Assembly (NCBI GenBank): GCA_002104905.1
Contig: MCFE01000099.1
Location: forward strand, 1 to 64,000
DNA from: Basidiobolus meristosporus CBS 931.73
Taxonomy: Eukaryota; Basidiobolomycota; Basidiobolomycetes; Basidiobolales; Basidiobolaceae
DNA length: 64,000 nucleotides
Direction of reading: 5' to 3'
Made by a program: the position numbers and the translations under genes. This document shows positions 10,896 through 24,036 of the stretch, piece by piece; positions within the stretch are counted from its first letter, which is position 1; the number at the start of each line of letters is the position of its first letter. The notes under the pieces were generated by a model. It was not told the origin of the DNA, ran no database searches, and saw only the letters and a program-made list of their open reading frames with translations.

Positions 10896-12503
10896 GTTTT
10901 GCTTCTACTTACTAGGGTGTTAGTTCGCATCGGCAGTAACAGTCGGTATATAAGGAACCTACCGTTCCTCACATGATCCAAATGGGAATTATGGTTATGT
11001 CAGCTATATTCTCGGAGCCCGGCAATTAAGGAGTGGTGGTTGAATAATTTGAAACCAGATGTACCAATCACCCCACGAGGCTGGTTACTGCAGGTTTGAC
11101 AAAGTACCACAATACAAAGAGGGAGGATCAATAGGGATGATATGGTGGACATGGTGGACATGGTACGGTAGGCCCAGTTCTATGGTGCACCCATTAGCCA
11201 GTTCACAAATCCTAGGATACCATCACCATCTCTTATCAATGAGCATTAAAAAAGCAGATGTGGGTCCACCACTGCTACATCATAGATCAAGACCGGAATC
11301 GCTGAATTGAGAAATCAATGTTTGGGCTCATCGATTACCAACCGCCACAATCTCACGCCAACCTTATACAAGCACACCATTATCATTGTCCTAGGGAGAA
11401 GATCGGGCCGACTTCAATGCTGAGTAATGGGATTGAACGACATTCCAGAAGAATCTTGATGCAACTCACCGTAACACCGGCTTGAAAACAGAGTGATCTA
11501 CAGTCAGGGAGGAGAGGCCGTCGCGGATTCTGTCCTTTACAAAGCGGATATCGAAGCCTTGGACGCCTTGCCGTGATTGAGTTTCGTACTTACAGGGCAC
11601 TGATGCGGGTGTACGGCAGCGTGGCTGTGTGCTACATAATGGGATAGGCTCAACCATGCAGAAGGAGTATATTCTCCAGAAATCTGATCGGCTATCTAGC
11701 TACCATTCTTCCGAATCGCCCAACTTAACCCCTCTGGTCTAAAGAGCTAAGGACGCAAAGTACATCTTCAGCTGTATAGTGGGGCGTGGTCTAGTGCATA
11801 CGATGCCACAGTATAGATTCCATACAGATAGAATAGCCATATCTATTTTATTTTAATGTATAGGAAACTTGGGAAAATACCAAAGAATGCAACCTGGCGA
11901 TACCATCGGATGCGCAGAAACCAGTTGCTGCTTTGGGGAATCCAGGTTAAGGGGTATACTTCAATAAAAACGAGGGCATATTGATCGGGAAGCCAAGGAA
12001 TAAAATCATCCTGCCATACACGCGGGTTGAGTTGCGCATGCCGGGAGAATACAAAATGGGGTGGAGACGTGGTCTCAATTAAGAGGTAGCGCGAGTAAGA
12101 AAATGGAAGGATGTTGGTAAGCTAACAAAAATCCATCCCAACTATACCAAGTGTGAAAAGCTTCTTAAATCTAATTGGAGAATTCGCCAACCGAAAGTAA
12201 AAGTATCTGTCAAAATGTGTGCGTTGTATCCAATCTTCAGCACACTGTGTGTTGGGTGGGGGGCGTCTCCTTCAAGAAATACAAATAGCAAAAATGATTT
12301 CAAAAGCGTAGTGGCGTTTCGAACCAGGTAAATAAGCAAGGGAAGTGGTGATATTCGAGGGGGAGGAAATCTATTAAAGGTCGGATTTAAGCCAAGAGGA
12401 TGGTGGGGTCGTGCAGAAAGTATGGCCAAATCAAATCCGGATTCCATAGATTACCATCCACCCAGTAGTGTAAGAGAATCTGATACTGGCTGTTCTTTGA
12501 GCA
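10896..12503. other. Intergenic, no supported gene
   Basis: About 1.6 kb upstream of the reductase (-) and downstream of Rax2 (-). Short ORFs lack family motifs. A small direct repeat (GGTGGACATGGTGGACATGG, around 11151-11161) is visible. I found no RNA gene. Confidence 0.55.
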
Positions 12504-15500
12504 TTATGTCATTGCGTTCCAGGTAGCTGAAGTTGAGGGTGGTCGATCTACCACGTAACTAGCTGGGAATACTCCCTGCGACAGGCTTGATCCGTCACCT
12601 TAAAATATAGACAATTGATTAAGTCATATACACAACAATTGCAGATTAATCAGCTTACCATGGTCAATAATACCCATCCACCATATATCGTCAGTGTTGT
12701 CAATGACATAGATCTTTTCACCAGCTTGAAAACCAAGCTCACCATGCTCACGCGCATTGAACGGGAACTTGGCATAGTAAACCTGGTAACGATCTGGGGA
12801 GATGGCGGCCCCGGATTTTGGCTCTGAAATAGCCGTGTAACGTTCGGGAGAAGAGGCTATAGACGGATCAATTGTAGGTGAGGCTGAGCTATGCTTTTCT
12901 GATAGCCCAACACCAAAAATAGAGGGCGATAAAGCACCACTGGTTGAATTCCGTGATGTATGAACATTCTTCTCTGTCATGGATGTGCCGGTAGGAACCG
13001 CCTGAGATCTATATTGATCGGAGTAGCCAGATATCGGCCGGCTGTCGGATGATACGATACTGGTGACACCTGCTCTGTCCGCAGTTTGTGGCTTCTTGGC
13101 GTAGAGTGCGTTGGGATGCGGGTATTTGACGGCTTTTCTTTTCCTCTTCAAATATATTACAGTTAATCCTATAAGCATGATTAAAAAGACCAAGCCAAGC
13201 GAGGCTGCCACAGATATCAAGATAACCAAAGGAAGTGGAAGGTGCTCTCTGGAGGTAAAGGTGACGATGCTTTTCGTAAATGCGGATTTGATGAGGCCTG
13301 GTGATCCATCCCGTTTCGATGAAACGAGAAAAGGTATCCACTCTTTCCCGTCAAAGAGTGCAGCACTTACGTTCCCGAATTGCTCGAAAACTAGAGCCCC
13401 AACCACCAACAAGGCCGACCCGCCATCTGTCTCCGAGTCGTTGGTTACTTTAAGGACGATGCCATTGTTGGCATTAGGTGAGCTTTTCGTCGGGACTATG
13501 CTCATGCGAGAAATTTTGCTACTCGGAAGCGGGCTGGTCGGTAAAGCGGAAAACTGGGATCCGTCCCATCTTCTAATATAACACTCGTCTTTTTCGTTTT
13601 GTCCAGAGACATAGTGGACGTTGTTACTGGAGTCCTGAACAATCGACAATACTGCGCCAGGAAGTCCATCGTCCCCGCCCTTGGACTCGATACGTCTCCA
13701 CTGGGATTTTGAGAAATCGTACGAGGCCAGATAGCCCTGGCCTGACGATAATACGAAATTCCCTACAGCAAGAATCTCATTATTGGCAACTATCATGTCT
13801 GTTACTTCCCCTTCCAGTCCGGAGGAGAGTGATGTCCACTGCTTGTCTTTCATGTCCCAGGCACATATGTTCTTGCAATCCAAGGAGCCGGCGCGCTTGA
13901 ACCATCCGGAGACTATGATATTGGACGTTCCAGGGCGTCGCTGAATATTGTTCACCTTGACGGATACATCACCGAGCGAGTTGCCTGTTGAGTCCGATTT
14001 AAGAGAGGGAACATCAACAAAACCGTTTCCCCTAAAATTCCAGATAGAAAAGCCGGTGAAAGGTACTGTAGCATTATTCGACAGGCCACCAATAAACAGT
14101 TGGTCCTCCGCCACATGCAGGCCATTAACTTCCCCACTCACGCCAGCCCCAATGCCTTTCCACATGCCATTATCAAATATGGCAATGTTGCTGATTCCGG
14201 TGGATTTGAAGATCCCACCAACGACCGGGTAGCTAATATTCTGGCCATTGTCCTGCTCTTTGGTGACGTAGTAAGTCCCACAATTGATGGTGGGGCTCTC
14301 GATTTCAGATCCAGGGCCAGAACCCAGCTGTTGAAAACTGCCTTGGGAATCGAGAACAATGAAGCCCTGTACTTGGATCGCGGCCGCGGATGAAAATGCG
14401 CCTCCTAAATAGAAGGCCCCGACCTGAGAATCCACTGTAGTGGAGTTATCTGCGGCAAATGAGATTGATGTATGAGCCCGACCAGACACATACGCCGGAT
14501 TAACCCATGAATTGGATGAGAAGTTCCACGCAGTAAAACCAGTGGAGAATCGGTCAAGGTTGGTCACAGTGTTATTGCCGTATATCGCGTTGAAATCTCC
14601 AATTACGTGGATTGTATCCAAGCCTGAGGGAACCAGTTTCCTGACTTCATCGTTGACACCATTTCCAATGGCCAGCCACTTATCAAGTACAACATTATAA
14701 CGACCAATGTTGCGTATGGGTAACTGTGAGTTCCCGACCAAGCCGTCAAAATCACCACCAATGATCAGCTCGTTTCCTCGAAGTATCATTGAGTTGACCG
14801 GGCCTCGGGGATATCCACCTACAAATGGAATTAACGAGTCCCGGTTGTACTTCACGACATTTGCGAATTGAAGTCGGTCAACGCCCTGGAAATCGCCACC
14901 AATAAACACGGTGGTGTTGGTGGACACGATGGATTTAACAACAGAGTTGTCAGGCAATGATTTCCGCAATGTCTTTACAGGGATGCCTTCCGGGGTTGCA
15001 GGCGTATCTGGGAAATACTCGATGACCCCATTGAGGTTGAACAGCGAGCTCACTTTTACAAACTGGATGGAATCCGCTACAACCACCTTTCCAGCCTGCA
15101 GAGCACTTTTCTTAGAGACAGTCATAACAACTTTTGGTTGAAAGTCCGCCGACGAGGCCGTAACATAGCCCATGAAAACCAGGACGATATTATCGAAGAG
15201 CTCATTCTGAGAGATTGTGTTGGTTGTGGGTTGTGTCGCCGATTTCGTGAGGGTCAATCCATAATCGACAGACACACGGTTGTTGCATTCAGTCGCATAG
15301 CACCCGGGTACAGAAGCCCAAATCTCATAATATCCAGATTCGGGAATAAAGGGCGTATATGTGATGGACACGGTATTATCATCGGCGCTTTTGATGGTGT
15401 AGGAGAGAATAGATTTTGAGGAACCGGGCTGAATTTGACTCATCCAATCTCCAGTATGTGAAGCACCGTATATTAATGACTGGGCGTTGGCTGAGCAATT

Positions 15501-16941
15501 AGGATAATTGTACTCCCCAATGGCGTGAACAATAATGTCTAAATGAAAAGATGCTTAGCTGTGGGAGATTCACGGTGACTAAACAACAAGTGTAACCCAC
15601 CACTCTGATACAGCTCGACCCTTCCAAGACCACCTCCAGCGCCATACCAACTTAATATTTCGATGTTGATGCCATCAAGTGTGATTGGTACCGTAGGTTG
15701 AACAACGCGGAACTCTTGAAATGGAAGATTGGGATCTTGATTCAAAGGACACTCATCCGAGCATTGAACCGTCTTCTGTGTGGTAGAGTTGTAATATGAT
15801 AACGGAAGCACTTGGTTTCCTGGGATGCTTGATACGCTGATATAAAGCACCTTGGTAAGCATTGTGTGGATTGCATTGAACTATTGAAATTGTCAACATA
15901 CCGAAACGTTTTGGTTCCTCTGCCTTCGTGGTTAGTATTCTGGAGTCGAAGTAGACTTGGGGTGATTGTGACAGGTAATTGCGCCCACCAATAACCCGGC
16001 CCGTTATCTCGCACTAGCCAGATATTGTTGGTGGTGTTGGTATTATCACCGCAGACGATATTTCTTGGATTAGAAAATTCCTGGGTATCGATTGAGTTTC
16101 CAGCAGATATCTGTTGCGTGTTGAATACAGCGTGAGTGAATGTCTGCAGAATTTCAAATGGCAAGATGTATCTACTAACCGATGCAGTACCAAGATTAAC
16201 CTCCTGGGTATTTGGAGCCAAATTCTGAGCACCATCTGCGGTTGCGTTGAAACCACCCCCGAAGAATATACCATTGGAATCCTCAGAAGCCCCGATAGTG
16301 TATACTGGCCCGTTCAGACCTTTAAAACTAAACCCGGTCCAATTCCCATTTGACCAGGCAGCTAAAGATCCGGAAAAGGTTCGAAGTAAACCATATTTAT
16401 CGAGAGGGTTGTTTGGAACTGGACTGATGAATGCGCCACCTACATAGACTATGTTCCGCTTGGTATCGCAATATATATCATATACTGGTCCATCTAAGCC
16501 TTTAGCCAAGGGGGAAAAGACCTTTGACGTTGGATTGTATACAGCGATATTGTTCACTTCGACTCCACCGATATGAGTAAAATTTCCAGCAATAAAGAGA
16601 GAGGATTGGGCCTCTGTGTTGCCTCCGCCTTGTTTCGAAGGAAGGTGGCACATGGAGTTTATCCTACCCCCCAATGATGTGTATCCGATCAACTCGAGAG
16701 AATTCTTTGTTTTACGAATAAGCGAATCCACGTTTGGATCGAGTCGGGAAACATTGCCGTTTGGTGAATAAGCAGAGATACCATTGAATTCACCTGCAAT
16801 CCCTAGTTGCGAAAGTGAAGCAAAATCAATTGTTGTTTGGGTATGCTGAGCTACTGCCAAGAAGGTATTTGAGGAGAATAACAAATATAATAGGCCATAA
16901 TTGCTGATAGAGAGGAGGAGGGGCTTTGAGGGGATTATCAT
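12504..16941 (-). CDS. RAX2: Rax2-like cortical polarity protein with C-terminal SH3 domain
   Basis: Rax2 marks bud sites or hyphal tips as a large type I membrane glycoprotein. Four exons (16941-15902, 15836-15601, 15538-12659, 12598-12504; introns 65, 62 and 60 bp) give 1,416 aa. Residues 1-30 are a signal peptide. The ectodomain has repeated kelch-like or beta-propeller phrases typical of Rax2 (LFIAGNFTHIGGVEVNNIAV, VYVGGAF, FIGGDFQGV, LIIGGDFDGLVG, FFGGGF) and many N-x-S/T sites. One transmembrane helix lies at about 1192-1221, followed by the stop-transfer KRKRK. The Ser/Pro-rich cytosolic tail ends in an SH3 domain (about 1346-1401): FPFNAREHGELGF, a GEKIYVID segment, DIWWMGII and a final GVFPASYV. 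The last exon completes the SH3 fold, which supports that splice. Yeast Rax2 has no SH3, so this one may recruit a proline-rich polarity partner directly. Confidence 0.93.
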
Positions 16942-19527
16942 TCTATGGAATGACTTTGGGGATTATACGGTGCGTGTAATATGTTTGGCAATAAATGCCT
17001 TATTTCACGGGTTTGCTATCAAGTAGAATCGAAGGTCTTTGAGAATATTAAGGGATAGTACTTTGGGTTGGAGTATTCGTTAAATGTGGGAGTAGAGCTG
17101 TAAAGATGAATTGGTGCGAGCCCGCATCTGCCTATTGGAAGCAAAAGGACCAAACAGCGCTGAAAAGCGATACGAAGCTGGGGTAAAGAAAGTAAGGAGT
17201 AAGCGAATGGAGAATGCAGAGCAGTAGCTAAAAGAATTGGCAAGCGAGCAATGCCAACTAAAATCTCCAAGTTATAATCAAACGATCAGTCATGAATAGA
17301 TTGTTGAGTGATCCGCTGCTGGATCTGATCTGATTGTGCCGAATAGGCTGCAGTAATCAGTAAGGTTCTTAATCTCCTACTGGATTATGGAGTATAATGT
17401 ATATATATTCATTAACTGCAAATGAGCAAAGTCGGAAAAACGAACTGTAAAAGTAAAGTTACGGCTATTTTTGGTCGAATCCCAAGCTCGATCAGAGTAC
17501 TTGACAGTAACGACATCTCCTCCTTGCCATATTTATAAATACATTCCTTTGGATCGTGAGCTTAAAATTGGTAAAAAACCCACAAGCTGGGCAATGGAAT
17601 GATTGGATCAAGGGCAAGATAAGCAGTATAGCAAATAGAATTCAGGGCAGCCGCCTATCATTATCACATGACCTCGAGAATATTACGGAATTATGGAGGA
17701 ATGACTCGATCCAATCGAAATTTAATTAACAGAGGAATGCCTCTGCTTGAGCGAAATTCCACAATGATGCAGGTCTACATATACATAGCAAAGGGAAAGC
17801 AGCGTACTTACGTATGGGCCAATGGAATAAGTCCAGGGGTAACGCAAGATAACCAAGAAACCCTGTTTAATGATCGTAATCTTTGGTTGCAGCAAATAAG
17901 GAAATCAATTTGGATGAGGAAGAGATTCCCTCCAATCTCTTATCTTCCGTAATGCTGGTACCGCGGCCATCCTGATTCTTTGACCACGAGATTAATGAAA
18001 GATATTCACGGTGTCATTATCTCGCATGCAAAGAAAATTGGCATTCAACGCACTCTTCGGACAATATATGAGCGGCCCATGAGCCCACTTGCACTGGAGC
18101 CATCCATCAACGATCTACCTTGGATGATACCTATCTTCCTCCATTCCTGCAGTACGAACTGCATGGGGATGGTAGGTCATCTTGAGACCCACAATCTATC
18201 CTCTGACGTGTGTGGAGCCGAAGAATAATGAATATAATAGAGGGGAAATAATATAGCCGATGTATGGGTGCATGTCCAGAATTAACAGTTGGCGTATTTC
18301 CAATTAATTTTTGCTGGCGATGTACTAAATGGCGTATGATTTGGCCAAAGGTGATGATGCTACCAGTGGTGATTCCATCACCGTGTTCTGCTGTTCTTGA
18401 AGGGATCAATCACCTTTTAATTTCGGCATCAGTTCGATCAAGCTCTAGGAACCGTGGTTGACCATTACGAGATCAACTTGATAGGCGGCTATTATGGATC
18501 GTAATTGCTATCTAGCGCTTCCCAGCAAATCATGGCCAACATGGCAATGTATTATTCTTATTCCTTGCTTCTCCCACTTGATTTGTCTCAATTTTTCAGT
18601 CGTAGATTAATTTGATGCATATGAGTATTTAACCAATCAAGTAGATTCTTCATATAGCATGGAGGAGTGACGAGCCAATACCTTTGGGGAGTACCAATAA
18701 GGTTATGGAATCTGAGCGAACGAACTGGAAAAAGGATCAGTCGCCAGGGAAGTGGTGAGAGGCAGAGCAGTGATTTGACTGGTGTTAATCCGTTCTTACC
18801 GAGTGCTTCACAATCCCCAAAATTATAGACAGAACCCGATTGCTCATCCATGGCCAACACAAGCTATGCAATCGGCATTAGAATCAGTCGTTAGTGAATT
18901 TCAGGATAGACTAGGTGTGAAATGTGGCTACATTATGAACACATGTTTCACTACTACTGCAGATCCTACACTTTCTTCAGGGGCCATTTGTTAATGATAT
19001 TTCGTCTCATGGTCTACTGTTGTCTATTCGCTATCACTGTGATTTAGGTGGGGTTTCTGTAGCGCCATCATTTGCACCAGGATGGTAGTTCCAACCAAAC
19101 CCCCATAGCTTGGCAATTAACTGATAATGAAGCATCTATAGTGCTGACACGATCACTCAACGCAGTGTATTTTACTGATATCCGTAACTTCAGGTAAGAT
19201 CTACTTGGGATTAGGTTGGAGATCCAAGCACAGAATGAGAGATGGTGTTGTGGAGCACTGCTATATGCATGATAATAAACGCCAACAGCAATACTGATTA
19301 CGAGCTTTATGCACTTGGGAAATAATTTGGAGAATGATATGTTAATACAAAAATGATTAAAATTCGAGGGATTAGTATATTATTGTGATAGAAATCATTC
19401 GGCACGCGATACGCATAACCAGCGTATTATCCTGCGGACGGAATACTGAAATAGGAATTGCTGCCAATCTTGTAACGACTTCTGTTCAAGGATTAGGTCA
19501 AACATGTGAGAAGCCGCTTATGTATAT
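16942..19527. other. Long intergenic stretch, no supported gene
   Basis: About 2.6 kb between Rax2 (-) and the truncated globin (-). It includes the Rax2 promoter. Many small ORFs on both strands show no family motif or convincing splice pattern, and no tRNA B-box was found. Confidence 0.55.
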
Positions 19528-19998
19528 TCAGATACAAGAGGGGCACTTTAATGAGCGGAAGTGACTGCGCCCAAGAACATCATCTCTTGTCGTTTCCGCC
19601 GCCATCATGATTCTTTCCAGCAGTTCTTCAGGCACCTCAAGATCCTCACAGGCACGACGCAAGTTTGCTAGTACCGCATCGAAGTTGGCATCATTTAGAT
19701 CAAGTAGGCGTTTGTGGGCAGCACGCATCTTGCGTGTGTTTATCTGTTTTCCGCCGAGGAGGTGTACCAAGAATAGTGTTTGCATACGTTCCAGACGCTC
19801 AATATTAATTCCCTTAAAGAATAAACGGGTTTCTTCCACTGTCACATTGTGGTGATAAAACTGCTTTACAATCTTCTCCACCTTATCTACTCCTAATATT
19901 GACAGAACTGTTCCTTCAGCTGGCTTTTCGTTGTAATATACCTCGGTTCCATTTTTGAAGGGACACTCGATAATTTCTTCGTTTGATTCGGTGTACAT
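19528..19998 (-). CDS. Group I truncated hemoglobin (trHbN-like), intronless
   Basis: Small heme protein for O2/NO chemistry. From the ATG at 19996-19998 it encodes 156 aa in one exon. Residues 31-145 follow the truncated-globin pattern: LSILGVDKVEKIVKQFY (helices A-B; Y48 at the B10 position), then RLFFKGINIERLERMQTLF (Q73 near E7), then RKMRAAHKRL with H95 as the proximal heme ligand, then NFDAVLANLRRACEDLEVPE and a final RDDVLGR. A 30-residue N-terminal extension and the C-terminal CPSCI are additions to the core. The tail is not a CaaX box, because the cysteines sit at positions -5 and -2. Most intact genes around it are spliced and this one is not, so bacterial origin is possible but unproven. 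An upstream in-frame GTG would extend it by ten residues; the ATG is preferred. Confidence 0.88.
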   Translation of the reverse strand: MYTESNEEIIECPFKNGTEVYYNEKPAEGTVLSILGVDKVEKIVKQFYHHNVTVEETRLFFKGINIERLERMQTLFLVHLLGGKQINTRKMRAAHKRLLDLNDANFDAVLANLRRACEDLEVPEELLERIMMAAETTRDDVLGRSHFRSLKCPSCI

Positions 19999-22900
19999 TG
20001 TTTTGTTCAACGCTAAATATTTGAGCACAGTACCCTCTAGGCGTTCAAAGTGTGGTATAAATCAAAATGGTGAGAGTTACAGCCGTATTTACAAACAACA
20101 AGTTGATTAGCGGGTCAGTTCGAAATATTGGTGTGAGGCAAAGTGGTATTGAAGACTAATGAAGAATGACGAGAGTGAAGAAGCAGCCGACTCTATTTAA
20201 ACTAGCATCCCATCTCTCTTCAAATGTTGTACAAAGTGAACTTGGCTGAGAACACTGACTCTAAGTACATCTAGCAACATTCATTCAAGTCACACTCATT
20301 GCTATAAAAGGGCATTCATCAGGACATAGTTAATATTCCCTACGTTTTAGTCCACCTGTTACCGGAATTATGGCTAATCACGGACTCAAGGAGGAGAATG
20401 CCACTCAGGTTCACTGATTAAATATTACTTCTCCCAACCTCCTTATTGAAAATCCTAGGTAAATCAAACACAAGAACACATGTACTGTCCATAAAATGTT
20501 CGCAGCAAGCCAATTTTCCCTAACTAGTTTTGAATTGTCAACAATTGGTTAAATGCTCTGCCGCTGATTCTTACTACTTTTACACCTGCCCTAAACAATT
20601 GGAAAGGCCTCGAACGGCCCACTAAGCCTATTCTTATAAATCAAGCCAGACCCTGTTTGCCAACAGGAAACCATGGTTACATCAGCTCCTTGATATTCCT
20701 CACTCGAAAAGGGATCTAATGTACATCCCGTATTTCTGCTTGGAGAAATCTCTACAATGATAGGGCTGATTGTACGCTAAATTGTGAGAATAAAAAAGGA
20801 CCATTTCAGAGATCCCTCCCAGCTTAATATATAGTTGTCTCAGTCTTCAGTGTGGTGCGAAGGTCTCGTTCTGAGTTAGCTATTGGCAAAACCATCGTAT
20901 ATTCTCTTTCCCGATCTACTGAAGGGATTGTAGGGAGCACAATCTCCGCATGCTCGAGTGAAATCGATTATTAGGAGGCTCTAGCTGGAGGCTCAGCCTG
21001 GCTCAGCGCCAGACAACTCTTGCCATGGTTCAGCAATTATATTACAGGTATGAATAATTGTAGAGCAATTCGCACAAATGTACATGATATAGTGATAGTA
21101 TTACCATGAAATAGCGCGGCCATATAGGTACAAGAAATACTAATACCAGGGCAAATGAGGCATATCTGTTATCTTGAAGAATAATCATCATCAAATGCTA
21201 ACCGCATTTAGTAGCCTGTGTTATACAAAGTATTTCCGCACAGAAGGATTGGTAATTTGGCTTATCGAAATGTCTGGTCAAACATTGACTAAATACAGGG
21301 GAGTGGAAGCCTGAAGCCAGTCAGTACATAGTTTTCGCCTGGAGGGAACAATATCGAATGGATATGGTGGTAATAGACAATCATATTGGTTGGGATTGAA
21401 CTGTATGACCATAAAAGAAGTGATACACGCTATCCAAGCCAAAACAAAGCGTGTAGCGAGATACATGTGATAAAAGGATTAGCCTGCATGCTTTGTGTCT
21501 AATTCACAAATTCGGGGGTGATGTTTGATGGGCTACGTTAGCCATATATGCTAGGATTTCGGGGAGATACATCATAATGAGGAAATCGCTCTTCCTTCCC
21601 TAGCGCTCTCAGCCACATTTGCGTCAATGAGGTTGTGAAAAGAATAACTTGTTCGCACAAGTTTCGACCTGAACAGTATTGCCTGGGTGTCTTAATACCC
21701 TCCCCCAACTCAGTACATATATAGCTTGTATATGCTTAAAATACTCGACTGCGAATATAGTAGCCGCAGACAAAATTGAAACCTCCCATTTGATACCACA
21801 AAATTCCCGGCTATACTACGTGAAGATATCCGACAGGTTGATTAATTTGAACTCGTATACTAAATCATTTGGTCTTCCTGTATTTCCTATAGTAGAAGAA
21901 GGTGACGCCTTTCAAACACTACTTGGATCGGATAATGGCTTTGCTTTTGCATGAAGGACAGTGCCCCAAATCTAGTGTAACCTCGGTTCCTTCGAGAGTA
22001 CTCAGATCCATATTTTAACTAGTGAACCCAGGGAGTATGCGATTTAGAATATGAAAAGTGTTCCGTCTTCGTAAGCTCTACGTTGTGACTATATATGTAT
22101 CCCAATGGAATGGAACATGTCTCAATGTTGGTATATATATCCATATATTGTTCTGATAGGAATACATAGCAGAATTAACAAGGAAAATATCGTCGCCAGA
22201 ATTCTTGAAGAACGTAGGCACACCATATGACCAAGCAGCTTGAATTATCTAGAAAGATCAGTGCGCAAGATACCTCTAGATATGTTACTCGTCGCTTTCT
22301 GCCACCAACGTCCTGTGGTATGATACGAGCGCTATGTATCATTAGACTACAAACATTTCCAGAATAGGTGTGAATGCTATCTCAAAGATCATTGGCGATG
22401 GTCTCTGCGCCATATTCACTACCACCCATGACAGATGCGTAAAAGTTTGATAGAGCATCGCTCCGGTGCTGTTGATCATTCCTGCCCCTCCTTGATAGAA
22501 GATCGAATTTTGTAAATAAACCAGTGGAAAGCGTCATGCATTGTAGAAGCGTTATCTTCTATGGAATTATGCCATCTTGAATGACCCATCTTGAGAAGTG
22601 GTCAGTTGGTGCTATGGAATCATTCCTTTGAGATGTTAGTGCATATGTATATCAGCCTCTCGCCCACACATGTAAGCCTGCTTTTTGCAAAGCGGGTATT
22701 CTGGATCATCACTTCCAGTATCAGATCAAATCTCTCTCACTACAACTTTATACTAAATCCGACTTGTGCAAGATCTTAACACCTAATGATATTTCGAGGC
22801 TCTACTATATATCTAAGATTTTGTAAATGATTAACCAGAGTGCTTGGTAGAATGTGTTTGGATTTTGATCAAAAATTTTCTTGATACTACCTAGTCACCC

Positions 22901-24036
22901 CACACTTCCCGCTAGCATATTTACAGAATCCAGTCTTCTTTCAAAGGGAGCAGGAGTATCTACAGCACCGGAGCGAGGGTGTATTGAACTCTTGGGAATT
23001 TGCTCCAGCACACTGTAATCCTGTTACATCGGAACCTGTACTCTATATTAACAGAAGACAGGGTGCACAGTCAGTCAATAGTATGTAACCCTTTATATCT
23101 CATCCCAAGCTTGCATTGTCTCCCTACAAAAATGCTGACCCACTTGGTGTGCGCTGAGTCACAACTTAGAAGACAAGAGACGGCGGTTCCAGTCTCACAT
23201 ATCACTACAACATGTTGCAATCCATGTGCCTTTGGGCCTCGCTGAATGGCCAAGCCAAAGTTATGGATGGCAGTGCATATGTTGCAGAACCATCGCAACC
23301 AGGGTATCTTTGAAATAGCAACTCCACCTTTTTCTGGAAATGCTGGTATCCTAAATATCAGTAGCTCATTAGTATTGTTACACAGCGCATTCATGGCATC
23401 CTTCTGCAAGCACTAGAAGGATTATGATGAAATCAACCTATGTTCTTTTTGTTTCATTATTTTCTCGTAACCATACCTATATTGTGAGCTTCCATTCTCG
23501 TCAAGATCATTCATATTTCTTTTTCGACCACTGGGTTTTTTCTGATTACAAGATATGCAGCATGATGCTCTTGAAGATTAGGAACTGAAATAGGGGAGGT
23601 GGTACTACAGAGTATTACAATGCTTTGGATTGATTACGATATTACCATTTGGAAAGTTTCTAGAAGTTTGAAAGTGGTTTGTCTCTCCTATTCTATTCTA
23701 TTCTAGTATGTGGAGCAAATTTGGAAAGCCTCGAGAAGCTTTCTATTTTTGACGGAAGGTTTAATTACCGATTATTCTTTGCAGCACTTTGTGACCTGAC
23801 CTTAATTCATTTTATAACTTGCCAATATCAAAATTAATAATACACTCCCAGCGATGGAACTGGCGTTATTTTACTTGATAGGTTCCATCATTTTCAAAAT
23901 TCGCCCATATATTTTTCACACCAGTTATTGGTTGTTGGGTAATATCAGGATCACTCATTCATCTACAATAAAAGAGATTGATTTGCCTCAAATCCTTCCT
24001 TCGTCTCTATATTCTACCTCAACCTTTTTACCCGTA
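19999..24036. other. Four-kilobase gene-poor region
   Basis: This runs between the globin (-) and the first copper transporter (+). The left edge should hold the globin promoter (a weak TTTAAATA reading on the minus strand near 20191-20201). A well-formed TATA box at 20303 points right but leads into no extended gene. The remaining ORFs lack motifs. I found no RNA genes or terminal repeats of a transposon. Confidence 0.5.
20303..20310 (+). promoter_or_regulatory. Orphan TATA box
   Basis: TATAAAAG, followed about 60 bp later by an ATG at 20370 that opens 13 codons and then a GT. No downstream exon could be joined, so this may be the promoter of a lost or non-coding gene. Confidence 0.35.

Noticed and set aside
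13111-13581. 156-codon plus-strand ORF and others across 13-15.4 kb
   Set aside because: Antisense shadows of the Rax2 coding exon.
19528-19545. C-terminal CPSCI of the globin as a CaaX box
   Set aside because: CaaX needs Cys at the fourth position from the end; here Cys is fifth and second from the end.
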